Source: Candidatus Poribacteria bacterium
GTDB taxonomy: Bacteria > Poribacteria > WGA-4E > WGA-3G
Assembly: GCA_022823085.1 (NCBI GenBank)
Contig: JAJDXV010000076.1
Span: forward strand, 1 to 42,807
Reading direction: 5' to 3'
Length of the DNA stretch: 42,807 nt
Shown: positions 8,503 to 16,067 of the stretch, piece after piece
Position numbering within the stretch: position 1 is the first letter of the stretch
How the letters are laid out: every line of letters starts with the position of its first letter
Translations under genes and position numbers: made by a program
The notes under the pieces: generated by a model
The model's database searches: none
The model's input: only the letters and a program-made list of their open reading frames with translations
Told to the model about the DNA's origin: nothing

Positions 8503-9261
8503 TTGTTAAACACAAGAATTATAACAATTACCCTCAGTTTGATGTTTACGTTGGGCATCACTTTAACTGGCTTCGCTGAGATTACCGAAGATATGATTGC
8601 AGCAGCATGGCTGTTTGACGGTGATGCTGCAGACGTTTCTGGAAACGGATTTGACGGGGAATTAAAAGGTGGTAAATTTGCCGCTGGCAAAATCGGGGAT
8701 GCCCTTGAACTCAACGGTACAACCGACTGGGTCGAAATCCCGAAACGGATCGGCGAATTTGAAGCAATTACCTTCGCACATTGGGTCAAATCCACTGGAC
8801 GGGAAGCGCAATGGCGTGTCTTCTTCAACGTCAACGGTTGGAAAGCTGGGGACATCCATTACCAAATGCACCCGAATAATAAGGTTGAGTTCTCCATTCA
8901 CAGTAACCCGGGGGGCAATGATACCTTCGCAAATTATATGTTGGCAGGCGATCAGATGGATAAGTGGGTCCACATCGCAACGGCTTATAGTGCAAAAGAA
9001 CAGAAAATCCGCTTTTACATTAACGGTGAACTCGATGTAGAAAATGATTGGGGCGGTAACCCGGGTGTCCTTGATCCTGCCCGAATCGGCGACTGGGGTC
9101 AATCGAGACAGTGGGAAGGATTGATAGATGAATTCATCATCTTCAACACCGCTCTTAGTGAAGACGATGTTCAATCCGTTATGAACGACGGTTTTGAGAC
9201 AACGCTCGCTATAGATGCCAAGCAGAAATTGGCTGTCACATGGGGAAGTTTGAAAAAATAA
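8503..9261 (+). CDS. Secreted LamG-domain protein 1 with a C-terminal WG-x-LK tail
   Basis: The TTG start at 8503 follows AGGAGG by five bases. The 252-residue protein has a Sec signal (LNTRIITITLSLMFTLGITL...GFAE), then one concanavalin A-like LamG/laminin-G domain. Recognisable pieces are AAWLFDGDAADVSGNGFDGE, GDALELNGTTDWVEI, ITFAHWVKS, KIRFYINGELD and LIDEFIIFNTALSEDDVQ. Such domains bind glycans or protein ligands at or outside the cell surface. It ends LAIDAKQKLAVTWGSLKK, a tail shared by the next two secreted proteins and the CBM9 protein. The next gene starts 14 bases later. Confidence 0.85.
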   Translation: MLNTRIITITLSLMFTLGITLTGFAEITEDMIAAAWLFDGDAADVSGNGFDGELKGGKFAAGKIGDALELNGTTDWVEIPKRIGEFEAITFAHWVKSTGREAQWRVFFNVNGWKAGDIHYQMHPNNKVEFSIHSNPGGNDTFANYMLAGDQMDKWVHIATAYSAKEQKIRFYINGELDVENDWGGNPGVLDPARIGDWGQSRQWEGLIDEFIIFNTALSEDDVQSVMNDGFETTLAIDAKQKLAVTWGSLKK

Positions 9262-9275
9262 GGGAGATTTTCAAG

Positions 9276-9983
9276 ATGAACCCTCAAAGAATATGGATTG
9301 TGAGCGTTTGTGCCGTTCTGTTGTTGCTCGGAAACGCGACAGCGAAAACACTGTTTTTTGACGATTTTGAGGGAAATGCTGAACTCGAGTGGCCCGACAT
9401 GCCGACGCTATCAGTTGAGAAAGACCCAGACAACGCAGATAACAGTGTCCTTGTCTTCGACACAACGAACGACAACAACAACGTCGATGCGCTCTTCCTT
9501 GAAGGGTTCGAGGATTTGACAGATTACACGATGCGGGCGAAATTCAACATCGTTGGCGAGACAGCAAATTTTGCAGCATTTGGTCTGATTGTACGCGCAG
9601 AGTTGGCGACGAAATACATGCTCGTCGAACCCGCACATAAGCGGTTATGTTGCGGCGATCCACGCGAAAACGTTCTCAATGTTTTTGAACGCGGTGAGGC
9701 TTGGCCCATTGTCGCTCAGGCAGATATCAATGTTGACCTCAATGAGTGGCATGAACTGTCGGTCACTGTCGAGGACAAGAAATTAACAATCTCACTTGAT
9801 GGTAAACAGATTGCTGAGTACGGTAAAGTCCCGTATCCGAAAGGTGGGTTCGGCATCCGAGAGTGGCAGTCGAAAACGCTCATCGACGATGTGGAAATCT
9901 TTGATAAGGGTGGTTCAAGCCTCGCAGTGGCACCCCACGATAAACTGACCGTTACATGGGGACTGTTGAAGTCAGCTCAATAG
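9276..9983 (+). CDS. Secreted DUF1080/3-keto-disaccharide hydrolase-like protein with WG-x-LK tail
   Basis: I start this gene at the ATG at 9276 (MNPQRIWIVSVCAVLLLLG), with AGGGAG upstream, because that gives a clean signal peptide; the open frame reaches back to 9240 inside the previous gene. The mature part (LFFDDFEGNAELEWPDM..., YTMRAKFNI, FGLIVRAE, ADINVDLNEWHELSVTVEDK, LIDDVEIFDKG) has the layout of DUF1080/3-keto-disaccharide hydrolase-type jelly rolls, which bind or cleave carbohydrate. No catalytic residues can be assigned. The tail is SLAVAPHDKLTVTWGLLKSAQ minus its last residues, the same motif as in the neighbouring LamG proteins. Probably exported and co-expressed with the gene upstream. 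Confidence 0.75.
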   Translation: MNPQRIWIVSVCAVLLLLGNATAKTLFFDDFEGNAELEWPDMPTLSVEKDPDNADNSVLVFDTTNDNNNVDALFLEGFEDLTDYTMRAKFNIVGETANFAAFGLIVRAELATKYMLVEPAHKRLCCGDPRENVLNVFERGEAWPIVAQADINVDLNEWHELSVTVEDKKLTISLDGKQIAEYGKVPYPKGGFGIREWQSKTLIDDVEIFDKGGSSLAVAPHDKLTVTWGLLKSAQ

Positions 9984-10141
9984 CCTCTAAAAACTGGATA
10001 CAGCGTAAGGACCGTAACACAACATTCTTAGCCTCTGAAGCCTGTTCCTACATGTTTGGAACCGCATTGTATATGGATGGCGGCAAACGCCGCGCCACAC
10101 CATAAACGTACACTTTCACACCCGAAACCTATAACCAGCGT

Positions 10142-10264
10142 ATGGGAAGCACCTTACTTACTGTTTTCGGGATATTCATCTTTATTGTGGGTGTCCTGAT
10201 TCTGTTCCAATTTCCCATACCTTCAACCGATCACAGGAGATTTAATTGTGTTAAGAAAAGTTAA
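10142..10264 (+). CDS. Possible 40-residue single-span membrane peptide
   Basis: The interval 9984-10247 holds this short open frame, MGSTLLTVFGIFIFIVGVLI... followed by LFQFPIPSTDHRRF. It is one hydrophobic helix with a short polar tail, and it overlaps the start of the next gene by 17 bases. No clear ribosome-binding site precedes it, so it may not be translated. The same interval also holds a GGCGG-CAAA-CGCCG hairpin near 10081. Confidence 0.25.
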   Translation: MGSTLLTVFGIFIFIVGVLILFQFPIPSTDHRRFNCVKKS

Positions 10265-11036
10265 CTTTGTGCTATTAATTTTCGGTATCACGCTCATTGC
10301 TGCGAATCTCTCTGCCCAAATCGTTGAAGACGGATTGGTCAGTTACTGGAGTTTCGACGCAGACAAAATCAGCGGAAAAAAGGTCACAGACGGAACCGGT
10401 AATTATAACGGAACTATCGGCGGTAATCTCAAGAAGGTCACTGGTAAAATCGGTGATGCGTTAGCGTTTGATGGAGACGAGACGAACTTCGTCGAAATTG
10501 ATAAACCTGAAGAGTTTGACTTCAACAGCGATTTTACATGGTCGGCATGGATTAAGACCGATAGTTCAGGTCCCGGTGTAATTTTCGCGAAAACCGGCGG
10601 TCCTGGCACTGATGATAAGGGTCCCAAAACCTTATGGGTTCGCAACGGTGTCCTTAACCTGGATACCGGTTGGGTCGGCAACGTCGCAGACACAGAAAGC
10701 ATTGCTGATAATAAGTGGCACCACATCTCTGTTGTCGGCATTCCCGAAGATAGTGCAGTCCAATACTATGTTGACGGTAAAGCGACAGGTAAAGGTGTAC
10801 TTAATCTTGCCCAATTCCCAGAAGATGACTGGGAAAACCACATTTTTATCGGCTTAGATGGCAGAGCGGATGGTGAATTCGGAGTATTTACAGGTATTAT
10901 TGACGAATTCAGCGTCTACAACCGGGTCCTCGAGGAAGCCGAAGTCAATCAGAATTTCAACGCTGACACGGGGTTGGCAGTCGATCCGAACGGGAAACTC
11001 GCTGCGACATGGGGTGCTATCAAAGCCCAACGATAG
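10248..11036 (+). CDS. Secreted LamG-domain protein 2 with a C-terminal WG-x-IK tail
   Basis: A GTG start eight bases after AGGAGA gives a signal peptide (LRKVNFVLLIFGITLIAANLS, cleavage near AQ) and one LamG domain of about 200 residues. Its segments are VSYWSFDADKISGKKVTD, DALAFDGDETNFVEI, FTWSAWIKTD, KWHHISVVG, VQYYVDGKATG and GIIDEFSVYNRVLEEAEV. The C-terminus is LAVDPNGKLAATWGAIKAQR, the tail shared with its neighbours. LamG1 and LamG2 share fold and tail, but their LamG sequences are only moderately alike. The gene lies 66 bases upstream of a DNA methyltransferase, after a GCGCGCTT-CCG-AAGCGCG hairpin near 11057. Confidence 0.85.
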   Translation: MLRKVNFVLLIFGITLIAANLSAQIVEDGLVSYWSFDADKISGKKVTDGTGNYNGTIGGNLKKVTGKIGDALAFDGDETNFVEIDKPEEFDFNSDFTWSAWIKTDSSGPGVIFAKTGGPGTDDKGPKTLWVRNGVLNLDTGWVGNVADTESIADNKWHHISVVGIPEDSAVQYYVDGKATGKGVLNLAQFPEDDWENHIFIGLDGRADGEFGVFTGIIDEFSVYNRVLEEAEVNQNFNADTGLAVDPNGKLAATWGAIKAQR

Positions 11037-11102
11037 AAACAGCAATATTCCGAATAGGCGCGCTTCCGAAGCGCGTCTACACACCGGACTATAGGAGATA
11101 GA

Positions 11103-12488
11103 ATGAAGGTTGAGAACCGAACCATCTTTGAAAACGATAACCTTCATGTACTTCGCGGGCTTGACACAAATTCTATCGACCTGATTTATCTCGATCCGCC
11201 TTTCAATTCCAACCGAACCTTTGCGGCATCAATAGGCAGTGAAGCCGCAGGGGCAACATTCAAAGATTTTTGGACACTGGAGGACCTTGACGATACGTCT
11301 CACGGTGAACTTGCAGATAGGAAACCTGAACTCTATCAAGTCATCAGTGCTGCCGAGTTTAGTCATGGGAAATCCATGAAAGCCTATCTCATCATGATGA
11401 GCATCCGGATGCTGGAGATGTTCCGAATCCTGAAACCGACGGGGACGCTTTACCTTCATTGTGATGATAACGCCAGTCATTACCTCAAAACTGTGATGGA
11501 TACCGTCTTCGGGAAAGATAACTTCAGAAACGAGATTATTTGGCAACGGGCGGCAACCACCAAAGGCAATCTCAAAAAGGGGTTGGCACGGGATTCCGAT
11601 AGTATCTTCCGCTACTCGAAAAGTGATACATACATCTGGAACGTTGAGGCGGTCACGATCCCTTACGATATGGCGAATTTGGACGCGAAAACGAAACGCC
11701 AATATTATTGTGTCGAACCGGAAACCGGACGCCGGTTCTCACTCACTTCTGTAACCGCGCAGACCCACGATCCCGATTCTCATCTGACTTATGATGTGAT
11801 GGGAATCGTCAGAACGTGGCGTTGGGCGGAAGCACGGATGCGCAAAGAGATAGAAGCCGGACGCATCGTTCAGACGCGCCCCGGAAATGTACCCCGCTAT
11901 AAACGGTATCTTGATGAACAAAAAGGGAAACGACTGAACAATATTTGGGTCGATATTCCAAATTTGACCGCCAGAAGTAAAGAGCGGATCGGATACCCTA
12001 CGCAGAAACCCATCGCTTTGTTAGAACGCATTGTTGGGGTGAGCAGCAACCCTGGCGATAGGGTACTGGATCCGTTCTGTGGGTGTGCCACAACGTGTGT
12101 GGCCGCCGAGCGGCTACAACGCCAATGGATAGGTATAGATTTAAGTCCCAAATCTTATAAACTGGCGCAGTCCCGTCTCCGACAGAGCGGTGTTGACGAA
12201 CGAATCATCCATCGGAAGGACAATCTTAAACTTTACAAACAGAAAAAAAACGATAAACACATACTCTTCGGTATTCAGGACGGTAAATGCAACGGCTGTC
12301 AAGCCGTGTTTCCGTTTCGTAGTATGAGCGTCGATTACATTGTCGCAAAATCGAAAGGCGGCACCGATGCCGCTGACAACCTTCAGTTGTTATGCAGTGC
12401 GTGCAGTTCAATCAAGAAAAATCGCACACAGAAACAATTGATTCAAAAATTAGAAAACGAAGGAGTTCTCAAATGCCAAAGGTTATGA
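11103..12488 (+). CDS. Site-specific DNA adenine methyltransferase with a degenerate C-terminal HNH domain
   Basis: The 461-residue protein has the beta-class N6-adenine or N4-cytosine methyltransferase order: motif IV DPPFNSN (31-37) near the N-terminus and motif I DPFCGCATT (323-331) near the end of the catalytic part, with YPTQKP at 298-303. A C-terminal zinc-finger HNH-like module follows: Cys396/Cys399, SVDYIVAKSKGG (409-420), NLQLLC (426-431) and Cys434. In active HNH nucleases the VDY position is normally VDH, supplying the general base, and the segment after CxxC usually has Asn; here these are Tyr412 and Ser. Methylation is probably retained while cleavage is probably lost. AGGAG precedes the ATG. 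The 3' end overlaps the CBM9 gene by 16 bases. Confidence 0.85.
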   Translation: MKVENRTIFENDNLHVLRGLDTNSIDLIYLDPPFNSNRTFAASIGSEAAGATFKDFWTLEDLDDTSHGELADRKPELYQVISAAEFSHGKSMKAYLIMMSIRMLEMFRILKPTGTLYLHCDDNASHYLKTVMDTVFGKDNFRNEIIWQRAATTKGNLKKGLARDSDSIFRYSKSDTYIWNVEAVTIPYDMANLDAKTKRQYYCVEPETGRRFSLTSVTAQTHDPDSHLTYDVMGIVRTWRWAEARMRKEIEAGRIVQTRPGNVPRYKRYLDEQKGKRLNNIWVDIPNLTARSKERIGYPTQKPIALLERIVGVSSNPGDRVLDPFCGCATTCVAAERLQRQWIGIDLSPKSYKLAQSRLRQSGVDERIIHRKDNLKLYKQKKNDKHILFGIQDGKCNGCQAVFPFRSMSVDYIVAKSKGGTDAADNLQLLCSACSSIKKNRTQKQLIQKLENEGVLKCQRL

Positions 12489-13252
12489 AGTTTAAAATCA
12501 CAGTAGGGATAATAACAGCAGTCGCGCTGTTGCTCTACACAACAAGCGTCCCTGTTGATGCAAAACGTGATAAGGAATACGTCGCAAAACAGCTGAAAAA
12601 CCTCAAGATAGATGGAAATCTTGACGAATGGGAGCGCGCTGAAATCGTTGCTTTTGACGAATTGAAAGATGTCGGTGAGGGGATCCCAAAAGCTAAGGAT
12701 TTTACCGGTCAAGGTAGAGTCGCATGGAATTCGCAAGACCCGACCCGTATCTACTTCGCCGTCGAAATCACTGACGACGAACTCCAAGACGTTAATCCTC
12801 CTGATGCCAGATGGTGGGAAGATGATAGCGTTGAGTTTATGTTTGATTTTGATAACGGCATGGTCCGCGACAGTCTCGTTCAGTGGACGCTCGGTGCCAA
12901 CGGTAAGGACCTATCCGCTGCGGCATCAAAGGAAAACACCGAATGGGTACTTATCAAGAATGGGAACGATTATATCTACGAGGTCGCGATTGACCCGACG
13001 AAGCCGCGCGGTAACCCGCAGTTCGCAAATCCCGGGGTCGGCGATAAATTCAAAGCGAAACACGGGTTGACAATCGGACTCAGTTTCCACATGAACGATT
13101 GTGAGAACGGCAAACGCGAACACCAGATAGGATGGACACCGGGTGGCGCATGGGATGGTCTCTCCTATGGAGACCTCACTTTTGACGACGAGATATTAGC
13201 CGTTGAGCCTTCAGGGAAACTCGCAGTTGTTTGGGGCTCCCTGAAACAGTAG
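12473..13252 (+). CDS. Secreted CBM9-like carbohydrate-binding protein with a WG-x-LK tail
   Basis: The start is the ATG at 12473, seven bases after AAGGAG, giving a signal peptide (MPKVMKFKITVGIITAVALL, cleavage near VDA-KR). An upstream in-frame ATG would lie deep inside the methyltransferase gene. The mature protein has the family 9 carbohydrate-binding (DOMON-like) pattern LKIDGNLDEWERAE, RVAWNSQDPTRIYFAVEITD, WWEDDSVEFMFDFDNG and YIYEVAIDPTKP. Such modules bind reducing-end sugars, usually as part of glycosidases, but here the module is nearly the whole protein. It ends LAVEPSGKLAVVWGSLKQ, the same tail as three unrelated secreted proteins upstream. Confidence 0.82.
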   Translation: MPKVMKFKITVGIITAVALLLYTTSVPVDAKRDKEYVAKQLKNLKIDGNLDEWERAEIVAFDELKDVGEGIPKAKDFTGQGRVAWNSQDPTRIYFAVEITDDELQDVNPPDARWWEDDSVEFMFDFDNGMVRDSLVQWTLGANGKDLSAAASKENTEWVLIKNGNDYIYEVAIDPTKPRGNPQFANPGVGDKFKAKHGLTIGLSFHMNDCENGKREHQIGWTPGGAWDGLSYGDLTFDDEILAVEPSGKLAVVWGSLKQ

Positions 13253-13257
13253 AGAGG

Positions 13258-13470
13258 TTATCAGTTGTCAGTTGTCAGTCATCAGTTAAAGAGGTTCGTA
13301 AAGTCCGTAAAGTGTTCCTAAAGTGTTTTGCTTAGGTGTTTCGATAGTAAAGTTACTCTCACTGCGAGACATTCGCAACTTTAGGACACTTTGAAACTTT
13401 AGCGCACTTTCAAACATTGATAACCAATAACTATTCCCTCTGATGACTGATGACTGATAACTGACAACTA
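13258..13470. repeat. Foldback repeat built from two nested inverted repeat families
   Basis: The outer arms are heptad-like runs of CAGTTGT/CAGTCAT: left TTATCAGTTGTCAGTTGTCA from 13258 and, inverted, CTGATGACTGATGACTGATA from 13440. The inner arms are a second family: GTAAAGTGTTCCTAAAGTG on the left (near 13305-13325) against ACTTTAGGACACTTTG on the right (13378-13393). The whole can fold on itself. It ends nine bases before the start of the next gene, so its outer arm sits where the ribosome-binding site would be. Confidence 0.7.
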
Positions 13471-13478
13471 CTTAACAC

Positions 13479-15407
13479 ATGCCAGAATCTCGTGCCTCCT
13501 TCACATCTGGAATCACATTCCGTGCGCTCCTGATCGGTACACTCCTCGTTATCGGGAACGCCTATTGGCTTGCCTACGCTGCGGAGATGATTCAACCGCA
13601 GTTTCTCCTGAACTTCGTCTCCCTTTTCTTCAACGCTATTTTCACCCTTTTTGTTGTCATCGGGTTCAACCTCGCGTGGAAAAAAATCTCGCCTCGCAAC
13701 GCGCTCACCACACAAGAACTCCTCGTTATCTACATTATGGTCGTCATGGTATCCACAATCGGTGGACATTCGATGATGACTTTCCTCATCGGAACACTGG
13801 CACACCCGTTCCGATTTGCGACCCCCGAAAACGAGTGGTCATCTCTCTTCTGGCGTTATATTCCGACATGGTTCGTGCCTGAAGATTACGCATTGGATGC
13901 CTACTTTAAAGGCGGTTCGACCTTCCATCTACCAAAACATCTACGCGGCTGGTTGGTGCCGATCCTTGTCTGGACGGGGTTTGTCACACTGGTCTGGTTC
14001 ACGCTAATCTGTTTCATTACAATTATCCGAGTCCAATGGACTGAGCGTGAAAAGTTGGCGTATCCGATCATCCAATTACCGCTTCAGATGGCGCAGGGTC
14101 GGAAAAGTTTTTACAGAAACAGCACCATGTGGATAGGCTTTTCGGTTGCTGCGTTCATTGAAATCCTTGCAGGATTGAGCCATCTATTTCCGCAAGTCCC
14201 AGCTATCCGACTCAGTTCTTATTCTATTACACATCTGTTCACAGACAAACCGTGGGATGCTGTCGGGTGGGTACCTCTGTCGATTTACCCCTTTATTATC
14301 GGACTCACATTCTTCGTGCCGTTGGACATCTCGATGTCGGCGTGGTTCTTCTATCTGTTTGGCAAAGCGGAGCGCGTCGTGCGTATGGGGATGTTGGGTG
14401 AAGGTGAACTCTATTTCGCCGAACGAGCAGGCGGCGCATGGCTCGCTGTCGGCGTACTTGCCTTGTGGGGCACCCGGAGACACCTCCGGGATGTCATCCA
14501 AAACTGTTTAACAGCAAAAAAGGCGTTCGACGATTCAAATGAACCGATGCCTTATCGCGTTGCCGTCGTCGGGATAATCTTCGGGACGATCGGACTCACG
14601 CTATTCTCGATAAAGGCAGGGATGTCTTTAGGCGGTGTGTTCGGTTTTATCGTCATTTTCATTGTGATGGCACTCGGTGTAACCCGCGTCCGTGCTGAAT
14701 TCGGACCGCCATCGCACGAAATTCTCGCGCTCGACCCCGCACGGTTGATGGCTGTCACTTTCGGACCGCGGTTCGTCGGCACCGGCAATCTCACGATTAT
14801 CTCTTTCTATTACTGGCTTAATCGACTCAACGTTTCACATCCGATGCCGAACCAGTTGGAGGGGTTCAAACTCGCCGAGCGTGCCGGCATAAACAGCCGA
14901 AGACTCGTCTGGGTGATGATGTTCGCTATTGTCATCGGTACCCTCGCATCGTTTTGGGCGTTCCTCTATCTTCTTTATGAGACAGGGGCATTCGCTGTAC
15001 ACGGCTACATCGTCGGTATCGGTGAAGAGGTCTTCGGTAGACGTTTAGAACGGTGGATTAATAACCCTACGGGCCCGAATTGGGACGGCACACAATCTAT
15101 GGGGATCGGCGCAGCGATGACCTGGATCCTCTATTTCCTACGGCATAAATTTATGTGGTGGCCCTTCCATCCGATCGGGTACGTGATGACAGCAGCAACG
15201 TGGGGCGGCCTCGCGGATTTCTGGTTCTCTGTCTATATCGGTTGGATGATAAAGTTCATTATCGTCGCAATCTTCGGGTTACGGGCGCACCAACGCGCAA
15301 TCCCGTTCTTCTTAGGATTGGTGATGGGTGATTACGTGTTTGTAGGGTTCTGGGCATTGGTCGGAACGCTATTTGATCTTCCGACGTACGTCCTCTGGTC
15401 CCCTTAG
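13479..15407 (+). CDS. DUF6785/DUF6784 family multi-pass membrane protein
   Basis: The 642-residue, strongly hydrophobic protein has about twelve or more membrane spans. It shows landmarks I associate with DUF6785 (N-terminal) and DUF6784 (C-terminal): LTTQELLVIYIMVVMV, HPFRFATPENEWSSLFWRYI, a cytoplasmic-type segment RVQWTEREKLAYPIIQLPLQM, and a C-terminal block with MWWPFHPIGYVMT. Function is unknown; the topology recalls oligopeptide-type transporters. Upstream there is no recognisable ribosome-binding site because the foldback repeat abuts the ATG, so translation may depend on RNA structure. The neighbouring secreted sugar-binding proteins make uptake of a carbohydrate-related compound possible, but that is inference. 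Confidence 0.8.
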   Translation: MPESRASFTSGITFRALLIGTLLVIGNAYWLAYAAEMIQPQFLLNFVSLFFNAIFTLFVVIGFNLAWKKISPRNALTTQELLVIYIMVVMVSTIGGHSMMTFLIGTLAHPFRFATPENEWSSLFWRYIPTWFVPEDYALDAYFKGGSTFHLPKHLRGWLVPILVWTGFVTLVWFTLICFITIIRVQWTEREKLAYPIIQLPLQMAQGRKSFYRNSTMWIGFSVAAFIEILAGLSHLFPQVPAIRLSSYSITHLFTDKPWDAVGWVPLSIYPFIIGLTFFVPLDISMSAWFFYLFGKAERVVRMGMLGEGELYFAERAGGAWLAVGVLALWGTRRHLRDVIQNCLTAKKAFDDSNEPMPYRVAVVGIIFGTIGLTLFSIKAGMSLGGVFGFIVIFIVMALGVTRVRAEFGPPSHEILALDPARLMAVTFGPRFVGTGNLTIISFYYWLNRLNVSHPMPNQLEGFKLAERAGINSRRLVWVMMFAIVIGTLASFWAFLYLLYETGAFAVHGYIVGIGEEVFGRRLERWINNPTGPNWDGTQSMGIGAAMTWILYFLRHKFMWWPFHPIGYVMTAATWGGLADFWFSVYIGWMIKFIIVAIFGLRAHQRAIPFFLGLVMGDYVFVGFWALVGTLFDLPTYVLWSP

Positions 15408-15425
15408 CACCTGAAGACAAAAGAG

Positions 15426-15938
15426 TTATCCGTTGTTTGAAGAAGTGGACTCGTCCCCGTCGTTTTTACCGTTTTTGGCATCGTGTGCTTTCAGCAACTC
15501 TTCCAGCGTTATGCCTTTTCTTATTGCTTCCTGCAACTCGCGATACACTTCTGCTCTACCTTCTGCCCTACCTTCTGCTTTACCTTCTGCTTTACCTTCT
15601 GCTCTGCCTTGTGCAAGGATTTTGTCTCTGAATAGTTTTGCATACCCTAACATGATAAACTCCCATATATGTGCGAAGATGAAGAACCAGCCGACTATTA
15701 ACGTCATTAGCACCGCCGTTCTTGTTGATAACGTTTCACCTAAATGTTTCCAAGCCCAACCGGTGAAAAATTCAATTAAAACATTGGCAATGACTAAACT
15801 TGAAAAAATCCAGACAAATACATTAAACCACTTACGCGGGATTCTTACTAACGATACATAGTCGTTTTCGTTTTGATTCATAAGTGAACTCAGCTCTAAA
15901 CACGTAGTCTTATATTCTGAACATAGACAACCGTTCAT
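15426..15938 (-). CDS. Small membrane protein with (G-R/K-A-E)n coiled tail
   Basis: The predicted protein (170 residues from 15938, or 151 from an in-frame ATG at 15881; neither has a strong ribosome-binding site) has two membrane helices (FNVFVWIFSSLVIANVLIEF and TAVLMTLIVGWFFIFAHIWE). A charged helical tail follows, made of the tetrapeptide GKAE/GRAE repeated about five times, then RKGITLEELLKAHD. The repeats are encoded by tandem 12-base units near 15550-15612. I do not recognise the family. Tails of this kind also occur on some transposase-like nucleases, but no nuclease domain is present. It lies tail-to-tail with the DUF6785 gene, 18 bases apart. Confidence 0.6.
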   Translation of the reverse strand: MNGCLCSEYKTTCLELSSLMNQNENDYVSLVRIPRKWFNVFVWIFSSLVIANVLIEFFTGWAWKHLGETLSTRTAVLMTLIVGWFFIFAHIWEFIMLGYAKLFRDKILAQGRAEGKAEGKAEGRAEGRAEVYRELQEAIRKGITLEELLKAHDAKNGKNDGDESTSSNNG

Positions 15939-16067
15939 TTTCCATCCGCTATAGAAATTGTTTAACGCTGAAACGGTCTTTTTCCAATTATACTTTAAAA
16001 GTTGAATGAAATCAAATTAAATTGAACCGTCAAAGGTTTTAGCAGAATCCCCTGCAGAAGCTAACGC

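Noticed and set aside
8662..9174. Minus-strand open frame of 170 codons opposite LamG protein 1
   Set aside because: No ribosome-binding site or family resemblance; the plus-strand LamG domain explains the region.
15550..15612. Repeated CTACCTTCTGC-like units resembling an array
   Set aside because: They encode the GKAE/GRAE tail of a minus-strand protein and have no spacers.
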